DNA from: an uncultured Oscillibacter sp.
Lineage (GTDB): Bacteria; Bacillota; Clostridia; Oscillospirales; Oscillospiraceae
Length of the DNA: 5,196 bases
NCBI GenBank assembly: GCA_905233795.1
Contig: CAJOFP010000071.1
Span: forward strand, 1-5,196
Direction of reading: 5' to 3'
How positions within the stretch are numbered: the stretch's first letter is position 1; the number at the start of each line of letters is the position of its first letter. Below are positions 1-5,196 of the stretch, one piece after another. The notes beneath the pieces were generated by a model. That model had not been told where the DNA came from, did not search any database, and saw only the letters and a list, made by a program, of their open reading frames with translations. A program made the position numbers and the translations under genes.

Positions 1-455
1 TCCAGTAATTTGACCGTATAGGCGCTGTCCACACCCCGCAATTTATCCACATACGCCCGCGTCGTCGGCTGATAATACGCGATAATCGTCAACGCCTCCA
101 ATGCGGGTTGACTTAATTTCGCGGGTTTGCGTATCTCAAACGCCTTGCGTATCACGTCCGCGTAATCCGGCGCGGAACATAACTGCCATTTGTCCTCCAT
201 ACGCAATAACCGCATTCCGCGCCGTTCAAACGCGTAATAATCCCGCAGACGCCGCAAAATTTGTTCAGCCTGTCCGCGTTCGATTCCCAAAGCCGTACAA
301 AAACGCTCAATATGTACCGGCTCCCCGGAAGCGAATAAAATCCCCTCCACGGCGGATTCCAATTCCCGTGAATCCTCCGTGAAATTTGAATTATTATTTA
401 AATTATTATTTAACTTGCTAAAATCAATCTTTTCCGCCTTTTTCATCCATTTCAT
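1..455 (-). CDS. scpB: Segregation and condensation protein B (ScpB), N-terminal 151 residues, truncated by the window edge
   Basis: ScpB is a winged-helix subunit that binds as a dimer to ScpA, which bridges the SMC heads, and so helps chromosome compaction and segregation. The frame is open from 455 to the left edge. It reads ELESAVEGILFASGEPV at residues 31-47, the usual first helix of the N-terminal winged helix. It then reads KLSQPALEALTIIAYYQPTT at residues 113-132 followed by RGVDS (140-144), the diagnostic start of the second winged helix, where most relatives have KQPITRAEI. About the last third of the protein is missing. The ATG at 455-453 is chosen because an in-frame TAA lies at 464-462; a second in-frame ATG at 446 is possible. 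An AAGGA (474-470) sits about 14 nt upstream, a long spacing. An unusual (LNNN)x2 insert occupies residues 15-22. It follows scpA by 69 nt and is probably cotranscribed. Confidence 0.93.
   Translation of the reverse strand, partial: MKWMKKAEKIDFSKLNNNLNNNSNFTEDSRELESAVEGILFASGEPVHIERFCTALGIERGQAEQILRRLRDYYAFERRGMRLLRMEDKWQLCSAPDYADVIRKAFEIRKPAKLSQPALEALTIIAYYQPTTRAYVDKLRGVDSAYTVKLL
389..412. repeat. Perfect 12-nt tandem repeat (two copies) inside the scpB 5' coding region
   Basis: AATTATTATTTA occurs twice back to back at 389-400 and 401-412. On the minus strand the two units encode LNNN LNNN near the ScpB N-terminus, ahead of the first winged-helix domain. Because the unit is 12 nt, gain or loss of a copy would keep the reading frame. 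Confidence 0.9.
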
Positions 456-524
456 GTCTGATTATTAAATCCTTATCTATCATAATAAAATAATTAATTA
501 TAATAATATAATTTAATATAATTT

Positions 525-1367
525 TTACCCGGCGCGGCGCTGTTCAAACAAATCCGCGTTTTCACGCGCCGATTGTTCCGCGTCCATATCTATATCTATA
601 CCGCCCTCCCGGACCGTGTACGCGTCCTCCGGGCCGGATAAGCGCAATAAACGCGAGCGGCATAATTCCAGTATCGCCAAAAACGTCGCCACAATTTCAC
701 TGCGCGTCCGACAGCCGAAAAATAATCTAAATAATTTTAAAATCCCGTGTTCCCGGATCATGCGCAAAATTTCTTTCGCTTTCGTCTCCACCGGATACGG
801 TTCGTGACGGGCGATTTCCCGGAACGCCGCTTCCGGCGACGGCAAATCCCTATGCGTTGACCAGCGGTTTCGCAATTCCGACAACGCGCCGGAAATATCC
901 GACAACGCTTGACTGTATTCATATATTTTAAATTTCCCCGGCTCCGACGGCTCCGGATTGCGCGTGATAATATTCCGCCCAAATTCGCATAACGGCTCCA
1001 TTCGCGCCGCCATATCCCGGATTTTCGCGTAACTCTCATTTCGACGGCGTTCTTCCAGAGATTGTATCAAATCATCCATCTCCGTCCGCGCCTCTTCGTC
1101 CTGCAACAGCGTCCGGGATTTCATTAACATTAATTGCGACGCCATGATAATAAATTCGCTTGCGATTTCCAAATCCATGCTCTGACGCATAGCGATCCAC
1201 GCGAGATATTGATCGCAGATTAAAGCAATAGAAATATCCTGAATTTCCATTTTATTTTTGCTTAATAAAAATAAAATCAAATCCAACGGGCCCTCAAAAT
1301 CCCGCATATCCTCCGATTCCGATTTGGATTTCACTACTTTTTCCAGTTTAAATACAGGCGCGTCCAT
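525..1367 (-). CDS. scpA: Segregation and condensation protein A (ScpA), kleisin subunit of the SMC complex
   Basis: ScpA is the bacterial kleisin: its N-terminus binds the neck of one SMC subunit, its C-terminal winged helix caps the other SMC head, and ScpB binds the middle. At 280 residues it is slightly longer than the usual roughly 245-265. The hallmark block FEGPLDLILFLLSKNKMEIQ starts at residue 24, followed by DQYLAWI (52-58) and LEIASEFIIMASQLMLMKSR (66-85), all typical of the N-terminal domain. A charged, variable middle lies around 95-180. The C-terminal winged helix includes RSEIVATFLAILELCRSRLL (222-241). About 20 extra residues precede the core, and an acidic tail follows it. 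The ATG at 1367 is supported by AAAAGGGG ending 6 nt upstream. It lies 79 nt after the protease gene and 69 nt before scpB, all in the same direction. Confidence 0.95.
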   Translation of the reverse strand: MDAPVFKLEKVVKSKSESEDMRDFEGPLDLILFLLSKNKMEIQDISIALICDQYLAWIAMRQSMDLEIASEFIIMASQLMLMKSRTLLQDEEARTEMDDLIQSLEERRRNESYAKIRDMAARMEPLCEFGRNIITRNPEPSEPGKFKIYEYSQALSDISGALSELRNRWSTHRDLPSPEAAFREIARHEPYPVETKAKEILRMIREHGILKLFRLFFGCRTRSEIVATFLAILELCRSRLLRLSGPEDAYTVREGGIDIDMDAEQSARENADLFEQRRAG

Positions 1368-1413
1368 GCGAAACCCCTTTTAATATTATTAAAATAATTA
1401 TTAAAATATTTAT

Positions 1414-1443
1414 ATTATAAAATATTATAATCCGTTCTATCAA
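1414..1443 (-). promoter_or_regulatory. Candidate promoter for scpA-scpB
   Basis: On the minus strand TTGATA (1443-1438, 5/6 match to TTGACA) is followed after 18 nt by TATAAT (1419-1414, 6/6). It begins right after the protease stop codon and leaves a leader of about 40 nt before scpA. The gap is almost all A/T, so chance -10 matches are expected; the -35 and the spacing are the useful evidence. It could give scpAB transcription independent of the protease promoter. Confidence 0.4.
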
Positions 1444-1446
1444 AAT

Positions 1447-2133
1447 TTATATCCAGATTATATCCAGCAAAAAATTATAAATAAAATCCACGGCGCCGCT
1501 GATAAAATTAAACCGCCATCCCATCCAGACCGCCGCCAATAAAATCATCATGCCGATACGTTCATAACGCATCCAGAGCATATAAATTTTATCCGGCAGA
1601 AACGCCGCCGCGATTTTAGACCCGTCCAGCGGCGGAAACGGCAGTAAATTAAACACGCCCAAGCCAATCGACAACCGCGCCGTGGAAATAAAAAATACAG
1701 CCAGCGTGAACGCCGCCGCGCCCGTATTCGTCATATTTATATTTATATCGCTGATAAAATAGCCATATAAAAGCCGTGAAATTATAATCGAAAGCGCGGC
1801 CAGTATAAAATTGGACGCCGGACCCGCCAAAGCCGTAATCGCCATCCCCCATTTGGGATTTTTAAAATAGCGCGGGTTCACCGGAACCGGCTTCGCCCAT
1901 CCGAAACCCACCGTAAACATTAAAGCAAGTCCGAACCAGTCAATATGCCGCAGGGGATTCAGCGACAAGCGATTTAATTTTTTCGCCGTGGGATCGCCCA
2001 GCGCCAACGCCGCCAATCCGTGACAGCTTTCATGAACCGTCAGGCATAAAAATACCGCCGCGATTCGCCACAGCGCGGCGTAAATCGCGTCCATATTCAA
2101 ATTTTGCGCCAGATTTTGTAAATAACCCGTCAT
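1447..2133 (-). CDS. Site-2-protease-family membrane metalloprotease (M50 family)
   Basis: A 228-residue polytopic membrane protein. The zinc site is HESCH at residues 34-38 (HExxH) within the hydrophobic stretch 20-45. The second family motif, NLLPFPPLDG at 162-171, supplies the third zinc ligand, Asp170. The blocks SLNPLRHID (57-65), KPVPVNP (81-87) and AGPASN (103-108) are those of the short, PDZ-less S2P homologues. These proteins cut substrates within the membrane; the substrate here is unknown. The frame stays open to an ATG at 2256, giving 269 aa, but the start at 2133 is preferred: it has GGGAGG (2147-2142) 8 nt upstream, and a strong promoter (2192-2164) would start RNA near 2157, downstream of the longer start. 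The extra 41 residues also resemble no family N-terminus. It lies 79 nt ahead of scpA, a neighbourhood I recall from other Firmicutes, though I infer no direct functional link. Confidence 0.9.
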   Translation of the reverse strand: MTGYLQNLAQNLNMDAIYAALWRIAAVFLCLTVHESCHGLAALALGDPTAKKLNRLSLNPLRHIDWFGLALMFTVGFGWAKPVPVNPRYFKNPKWGMAITALAGPASNFILAALSIIISRLLYGYFISDININMTNTGAAAFTLAVFFISTARLSIGLGVFNLLPFPPLDGSKIAAAFLPDKIYMLWMRYERIGMMILLAAVWMGWRFNFISGAVDFIYNFLLDIIWI

Positions 2134-2163
2134 AAAAATCGCCTCCCGCGCAAAAACGGTAAA

Positions 2164-2192
2164 ATTATAGCAGGTCTTTCCGGCAAATACAA
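2164..2192 (-). promoter_or_regulatory. Extended -10 promoter for the M50 protease gene
   Basis: The minus strand reads TTGTAT (2192-2187, a weak -35), a 17-nt spacer, then TATAAT (2169-2164, a perfect -10) preceded by TGC, which gives an extended -10. The predicted start of transcription is near 2157, leaving a leader of roughly 24 nt that holds the GGGAGG ribosome binding site at 2147-2142. This position decides the protease start codon in favour of 2133. Confidence 0.7.
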
Positions 2193-2233
2193 GCGAAAAA
2201 CAGACCCGCTCTTGAAGTTTTAACATAAATATT

Positions 2234-2274
2234 AAAAAACTCCCTACGGTTTTCAATATCAGAGGGAATTTTTT
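2234..2274 (-). terminator. Intrinsic terminator hairpin on the minus strand, downstream of the permease relic
   Basis: Arms 2234-2245 and 2263-2274 form a 12-bp stem, with one G-U pair on the minus-strand RNA, around a 17-nt loop. The core is CCCT/AGGG, flanked by A6 and T6. Read on the minus strand it ends AGGGAGTTTTTT, the form of a Rho-independent terminator. It begins 24 nt after the stop codon of the relic permease frame and ends before the protease promoter. It therefore fits as the old 3' end of that lost gene, and it would insulate the protease promoter. No intact minus-strand gene immediately upstream uses it now. Confidence 0.6.
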
Positions 2275-2318
2275 ATAAATTTTATATTTTTATTTTTTTA
2301 TTTCCGCCGCGCCCGATA
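2271..2318. repeat. Direct repeat, left copy (permease 3' end plus 3' flank)
   Basis: Positions 2271-2292 are identical over 22 nt to 3802-3823, and 2301-2318 are identical over 18 nt to 3824-3841. The left copy carries 8 extra bases (TTTTTTTA, 2293-2300), which looks like slippage in the A/T run. On the minus strand the right part encodes YRARRK and then the stop codon. The copies lie about 1.5 kb apart in the same orientation on either side of the STAS-kinase gene. Confidence 0.9.
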
Positions 2319-2349
2319 TGCCAATGACGACAGGCAAAACCGCGTCAGA
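2298..2349 (-). pseudogene. Relic of a second ABC-2-type permease gene (3' end, internally deleted)
   Basis: On the minus strand this reads LTRFCLSSLAYRARRK followed by TAA. It joins two blocks of the intact permease encoded at 3821-4450. Positions 2326-2349 match 4080-4103 at 22 of 24 bases (permease residues 117-124), and 2301-2318 match 3824-3841 exactly (the last six residues). Seven bases separate the blocks here against 238 in the intact gene, a difference of 231 nt or exactly 77 codons, so the join stays in frame. Upstream of 2349 I see no further similarity. The frame continues to an ATG at 2376, giving a 25-codon ORF with no convincing ribosome binding site, so it is more likely debris than a small gene. 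A terminator follows at 2274-2234. Confidence 0.6.
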
Positions 2350-2364
2350 TTCACGCGTTTATAT

Positions 2365-2393
2365 TTGACATTCATGCGCGTAAGCGCTATATT
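2365..2393 (+). promoter_or_regulatory. Strong sigma-70/sigma-A-type promoter of the STAS-kinase gene
   Basis: TTGACA (2365-2370, perfect) and TATATT (2388-2393, 5/6) are separated by 17 nt, predicting a transcript start near 2400 and a leader of about 72 nt. The spacer contains GCGC-GTAA-GCGC (2376-2387), a small inverted repeat that could bind a regulator but is too short to claim. The promoter begins 16 nt beyond the edge of the relic permease sequence. Confidence 0.75.
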
Positions 2394-2440
2394 AAATGAG
2401 CTGACAATATAAAATTTAAAAGAATCAGACTGCCAAAAAA

Positions 2441-2453
2441 GACGCGAAGCGTC
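2441..2453 (+). other. GC-rich leader hairpin abutting the ribosome binding site
   Basis: GACGC-GAA-GCGTC forms a 5-bp stem with a 3-nt loop, bracketed by A6 (2435-2440) and A6 (2454-2459). The SD sequence GGAGG (2460-2464) begins 6 nt after the stem and lies 7 nt before the ATG. In the plus-strand leader it could tune translation or RNA stability. Read on the minus strand the same element is a short hairpin followed by T6, a weak terminator for antisense RNA. The function is inferred. Confidence 0.45.
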
Positions 2454-2471
2454 AAAAAAGGAGGAGACAGA

Positions 2472-3650
2472 ATGAAAAACAGACTGGAAAACGGAACAAT
2501 CCGCATCTTTTTGGAAGGTAGAATTGACGGCGGCAACGCGGGAGAGTTTGAACGGGAGATGTTCGCCGCTTTGGACGCCGCCCCGGACGCGGCTCCGGTT
2601 CTGGACGCGGAGAATCTGATTTATATTTCATCCGCCGGACTGCGGGCGCTGATGAAACTGCGTAAACGCGTTAACCGTCCGGTTCCCATCCACAATGTCT
2701 CGCCGGATGTCTATGACATTCTGGAAGTTACCGGGTTCTCCGAACTGCTGGAAGTACACAAGAAGCTCCGGGAAATCTCCGTGGACGGCTGTCCTCTCTT
2801 GGGTGAAGGGGCTAACGGCAGAGTATACCGCCTGACAGAAGACGAGATGATAAAAGTCTTTCGTCCGGGTATAACGCTGGACGGGATCGAAATGGAACGG
2901 GAGGCAAGTCGGAAAGCCTTTCTGCTGGGCGTCCCCTGCGCGATTCCGTTTGATACGGTGCGTTGCGGGGAGAGCTACGGCACGGTCTACGAGCTTTTGA
3001 AAGCGGCGACGCTGGTGGAACGTATCCGGGAAAATCCGGATACCCTGTCCCATTACGCGGAGGCTTCCGCGCAACTCCTGCGCCAACTGCACGATATTGA
3101 ATTGCCGGAAGGACAAATGTCGCCCGCGTCCCAAGTATTTCACAGAGCGATTGACGCTGTGACGAAAAACTTTACGCCGGAGGAAACGGCGCTTCTGCAT
3201 CGGGTCTATGACGCCGTTCCCCCCGGTAATCGTTTCATTCACAACGATTTCCACGCGAAAAACATTATGGAGGCCAACGGGGAACTGATCCTGATTGATT
3301 TGGGTGACGCCGGATACGGAAATCCCCTGATTGATCTGATCCATTGCAAACTTGTTTATAATTTTATGGGTACGGGGACACAACACACGCCGGATGATAT
3401 GACGTTTATCGGCCTCACCTATGCGGAGACGGAGCGATTCTGGAATATTTTTCTGCGTTCTTACTGTGGCGACGCCGGGGATGCGGAACGGCTGAACCGG
3501 ATTATGACGCCCTTTGCCATGATGATGTATTTTGTCACGGCGATGGGACATTCCATGCTGCCCGATCAGTACCGTTCCGTTTACGCGAATAAAGTCCGGG
3601 AACTGGTATTCCCGCACAAGGACGAGATGCTGTCCGCATTCCGGGAATAA
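2472..3650 (+). CDS. STAS-domain / APH-fold (aminoglycoside phosphotransferase-like) kinase fusion protein
   Basis: A 392-residue soluble protein with two domains. Residues about 5-97 are a STAS domain of the anti-sigma-factor-antagonist type: VLDAENLIYISSAGLRALMK (43-62) is the characteristic strand-loop-helix, with Ser53-Ser54 where SpoIIAA/RsbV proteins have the phosphorylated D-S-S/T-G loop. Residues about 106-385 form a kinase-like phosphotransferase domain: Gly-rich loop LGEGANGRVY (110-119), probable ATP-binding Lys128, catalytic HNDFHAKN (257-264, Asp259 and Asn264) and metal-binding IDLGDAGYGNP (275-285, Asp276, Leu replacing the usual Phe). All core catalytic positions are present, so an active enzyme is likely, but the substrate is unknown: a small molecule, a protein, or its own STAS serine. 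AAGGAGG 7 nt before the ATG supports the start. It is monocistronic, with its own promoter and terminator. Leucine is mostly CTG and never TTA, unlike neighbouring genes, which suggests transfer. Confidence 0.88.
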   Translation: MKNRLENGTIRIFLEGRIDGGNAGEFEREMFAALDAAPDAAPVLDAENLIYISSAGLRALMKLRKRVNRPVPIHNVSPDVYDILEVTGFSELLEVHKKLREISVDGCPLLGEGANGRVYRLTEDEMIKVFRPGITLDGIEMEREASRKAFLLGVPCAIPFDTVRCGESYGTVYELLKAATLVERIRENPDTLSHYAEASAQLLRQLHDIELPEGQMSPASQVFHRAIDAVTKNFTPEETALLHRVYDAVPPGNRFIHNDFHAKNIMEANGELILIDLGDAGYGNPLIDLIHCKLVYNFMGTGTQHTPDDMTFIGLTYAETERFWNIFLRSYCGDAGDAERLNRIMTPFAMMMYFVTAMGHSMLPDQYRSVYANKVRELVFPHKDEMLSAFRE

Positions 3651-3672
3651 TCGGAAGCGCAGGGATACTTCC

Positions 3673-3721
3673 AAAATCCAGACATCGGGAAACCGCGACG
3701 GCTTCCTGATGTCTGGATTTT
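3673..3721. terminator. Long intrinsic terminator between convergent genes
   Basis: Arms 3673-3691 and 3703-3721 make a 19-bp stem with a single G-U pair around an 11-nt loop, starting 22 nt after the STAS-kinase stop. The stem begins AAAATCCAGACATC and ends GATGTCTGGATTTT, so both strands show a stem closing in T4. It should terminate the plus-strand STAS-kinase transcript and could also stop minus-strand RNA from the permease, whose stop is about 100 nt away. Confidence 0.8.
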
Positions 3722-3801
3722 CATTCGCGTTGACAGGCATTTGCCAACTGTTCCGGCGCGACAGGCGGCGGGGAAATTTAATATATTTATTATAAAAAAT
3801 A

Positions 3802-3841
3802 TTTTATAAATTTTATATTTTTATTTCCGCCGCGCCCGATA
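3802..3841. repeat. Direct repeat, right copy (3' end of the intact permease gene)
   Basis: This is the 40-nt counterpart of the left copy, without the 8-base insertion. Its right part holds the final permease codons (YRARRK), and the stop is at 3823-3821. The flank further left diverges from the left copy: here it becomes an all-A/T inverted repeat (TTATAAAA/TTTTATAA, 3790-3809) rather than the GC-cored terminator. Confidence 0.9.
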
Positions 3842-4450
3842 CGCCCATAAAGACAACGGGATGGAAACGGCGTTGATTATAATCGCCGCCAAAAGAGTTA
3901 TAAACGGATTGATTAAAAAATCAACATCCGTTCCGGGGCCGCCTATAGACGCAATTAACGTAAATCCATATAAGGCGCCCATGACGCCGCAAACGAGCGC
4001 GATTAAAAATATACGAATAAGGCGGCTTTTTTCGGCGTCAAATCGAAAATAAATCGGCAGACCGCACGCGATGACACAGGACGACAGGCAAAACGCCGTC
4101 AGAAACCATGCCGGAGTTACGGGCCGCGCCGCGCCTGTTATGGGCAGTATATGCGCCGTCTGGAATACAAACGCCCCGGTTGTCCCGATAAAAGCAAACA
4201 TCATGACGCTCAACCAACACAGAATATAACGGCTGAATATAATATCCATATCCGAATAGGGCAGCATGGCGGCGAGTTCTCCCCAGCGGCTTCTGTCGTC
4301 ATACGCGAACGCCGATGTCGGCAGTAACGCCGCGTATAACATGCCGATAAACTCCCCGCCGGGCATGAGACAAAACATGAAAATAATAACCGCGTAAAAC
4401 AACAACGCCCGTTTTAATACATAAAAATCTTTTAAAATCAACGCTTTCAT
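3821..4450 (-). CDS. ABC-2-type transporter permease (short ABC2 membrane family)
   Basis: A 209-residue integral membrane protein with about six hydrophobic segments (roughly 13-30, 34-50, 70-97, 112-133, 144-169, 180-202). The N-terminus MKALILKDFYVLKR is typical of this permease family, as are AYDDRSRWGELAAMLPYS at 49-66, the cytoplasmic coupling-type region after the second segment, and IYFRFDAEKSRLIRI at 133-147. The C-terminus is short and basic (YRARRK). It would pair with the ATPase encoded just upstream; the cargo (peptide, lipid or drug) cannot be inferred. The ATG at 4450 has AAGGA (4466-4462) 11 nt upstream. It starts 42 nt after the ATPase stop, so the two form an operon. Leucine use (many TTA/TTG) matches the scp block, not the STAS-kinase gene. 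A deleted relative lies at 2298-2349. Confidence 0.85.
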   Translation of the reverse strand: MKALILKDFYVLKRALLFYAVIIFMFCLMPGGEFIGMLYAALLPTSAFAYDDRSRWGELAAMLPYSDMDIIFSRYILCWLSVMMFAFIGTTGAFVFQTAHILPITGAARPVTPAWFLTAFCLSSCVIACGLPIYFRFDAEKSRLIRIFLIALVCGVMGALYGFTLIASIGGPGTDVDFLINPFITLLAAIIINAVSIPLSLWAYRARRK

Positions 4451-4492
4451 GATTTTACACGTCCTTTTATATTTCTATTATATTTATATAAT

Positions 4493-5196
4493 TTATTTAT
4501 TTTCGCGTTCTTTCGCGCCCCGAACCATAAATAAAATAATTTCCTCAATATTAGGCCGTTCCAGCGCTTTTATATTTTCCGCTTTTTCCCGCAGAATTAA
4601 CGCCCGAACGCCGCCGTATTCGCTTTTTTCCTGTCCGGCTATACTTTCAATCGGCAATTTCGCCGCTTCTTCCGATGTCCCGTGAAATATGCCGTATTGA
4701 TCCAATAAAATATCTTTTTCCTCGTGAAATAATAACTTGCCCTTATGCAAAAAGGCTATGCTGTCACACAATTTCTCCAAATCGCTTAAAATATGCGAAG
4801 AAATTAAAATCGAATGATCGTCTTGTCTTGCGAAATCTCTCAATTCTTCCAGTATTTCATCTCTTATAATCGGATCCAGTCCCGCCGTGGCTTCGTCCAA
4901 AATCAACAATTTCGCGTGATGGCTCATCGCCGCCGCAATCGCCAGTTTCATCCGCATTCCCCGCGAATAGGCTTTGAATTGCTTTTTCTCCGGCAAATCA
5001 AATCTTTTTATATAATCCTTATATTTTTCATCATCCCAATTCAAATAAGTCCCGCGCATGACTTTGCCGACCTGAACCGCGTTTAAAACTTCGGGAAAAT
5101 ACGCCTCGTCCATGACGACGCCGATATTTTCTTTGGCGTCCCGGAACGATTTCGATTGAGAATCAATCCCCAAAACCCGCGCCGATCCGCTGTCAG
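4493..5196 (-). CDS. ABC transporter ATP-binding protein, 5' end beyond the window
   Basis: The nucleotide-binding subunit that powers the adjacent permease. The frame is open to the right edge, where DSGSARVLG, the stretch that normally follows Walker A by about 20 residues, is just visible. The TTG at 5173 is therefore internal, and the Walker A lysine lies outside the window. Visible in order are a Q-loop region reading IGVVMDEAYFPEVL (5122-5081), where the Gln is replaced as in related short exporters; a degenerate signature AYSRGMRMK (4972-4946); Walker B with catalytic Glu and D-loop, LLILDEATAGLDP (4909-4871); and the H-loop SSH (4801-4793). A C-terminal extension of about 85 residues follows the core. 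The sequence type (WDDEKY, LPEKKQFKAYSRGM, SSHILSDLEKL) matches ATPases that partner short ABC-2 permeases. The stop is at 4495-4493, 42 nt before the permease ATG. Confidence 0.93.
   Translation of the reverse strand, partial: DSGSARVLGIDSQSKSFRDAKENIGVVMDEAYFPEVLNAVQVGKVMRGTYLNWDDEKYKDYIKRFDLPEKKQFKAYSRGMRMKLAIAAAMSHHAKLLILDEATAGLDPIIRDEILEELRDFARQDDHSILISSHILSDLEKLCDSIAFLHKGKLLFHEEKDILLDQYGIFHGTSEEAAKLPIESIAGQEKSEYGGVRALILREKAENIKALERPNIEEIILFMVRGAKERENK

Noticed and set aside
101..382. A 93-codon plus-strand frame
   Set aside because: It lies wholly opposite scpB, whose conserved blocks are read on the minus strand. The peptide is basic and Pro-rich with no recognisable family.
456..524. 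Possible promoter between scpA and scpB
   Set aside because: The 69-nt gap is almost entirely A/T, so -10-like strings abound, but I found no convincing -35 at proper spacing. Cotranscription with scpA is simpler.
2298..2376. A 25-codon minus-strand small ORF from the ATG at 2376
   Set aside because: There is no convincing ribosome binding site, it has no hydrophobic or other small-protein signature, and its last 16 codons are explained as permease debris. It is reported as a relic instead.
3729..3734. TTGACA at 3729 as a plus-strand -35 box
   Set aside because: The sequence 16-18 nt downstream is GC-rich (CCGGCG) with no -10 resemblance, and no plus-strand gene follows.
2628..3740. A 370-codon minus-strand frame antisense to the STAS-kinase gene
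   Set aside because: It is a by-product of the GC-rich third positions of the plus-strand gene. The plus strand carries clear STAS and phosphotransferase motifs plus promoter, SD and terminator, while the antisense product shows no recognisable domain and begins beyond the terminator.
3790..3809. An all-A/T inverted repeat (TTATAAAA/TTTTATAA) after the permease as a terminator
   Set aside because: The stem has no G-C pairs and lies in a nearly pure A/T stretch where such repeats arise easily. The 19-bp stem at 3673-3721 is the better candidate.
5171..5173. TTG at 5173 as the start of the ABC ATPase
   Set aside because: The frame continues to the window edge with DSGSARV, a conserved stretch of the ATPase fold, and Walker A must lie further upstream. 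The gene is therefore truncated by the window and does not start here.

Overview
The window looks like a chromosomal stretch of a Firmicutes/Clostridia-type bacterium. The evidence is a site-2 protease gene followed by scpA and scpB, an arrangement I recall as common in that group, Gram-positive-style purine-rich ribosome binding sites, and sigma-70/sigma-A-like promoters. Gene bodies are moderately GC-rich, while the gaps are almost pure A/T. No genus can be named from what is visible.

Left block (1-2200, minus strand): a membrane M50 metalloprotease gene (1447-2133), then scpA (525-1367), then the first 151 codons of scpB (1-455, running off the left edge). ScpA and ScpB are the non-SMC subunits of the bacterial SMC condensin. 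The protease gene has its own extended -10 promoter, and a second candidate promoter sits just before scpA.

Middle block (about 2230-3722): a single plus-strand gene (2472-3650) with a strong TTGACA/TATATT promoter, a short leader hairpin, a strong SD and a long 3' terminator hairpin. It encodes an N-terminal STAS (anti-sigma-antagonist-like) domain joined to a complete aminoglycoside-phosphotransferase/choline-kinase-fold domain. Its codon use (Leu mostly CTG, no TTA) differs from its neighbours, and two copies of a 40-nt repeat bracket it, so it looks like an inserted cassette.

Right block (3821-5196, minus strand): an ABC exporter pair, with an ATPase (its 5' end, including Walker A, is off the window) followed by an ABC-2-type permease of about six membrane segments.

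The most unusual observation is in the 338-base divergent gap left of the STAS-kinase gene. It holds a relic of a second permease gene. Reading on the minus strand, 2349-2298 translates as LTRFCLSSLAYRARRK-stop, which joins two separate parts of the intact permease (residues 117-124 and 203-209) with exactly 77 codons removed in frame. The downstream flank is also shared, and the relic is followed by an otherwise orphan terminator. This suggests a formerly duplicated permease that was deleted and truncated where the STAS-kinase cassette now sits. I see no tRNA, rRNA, CRISPR array, IS element or recombinase in the window.
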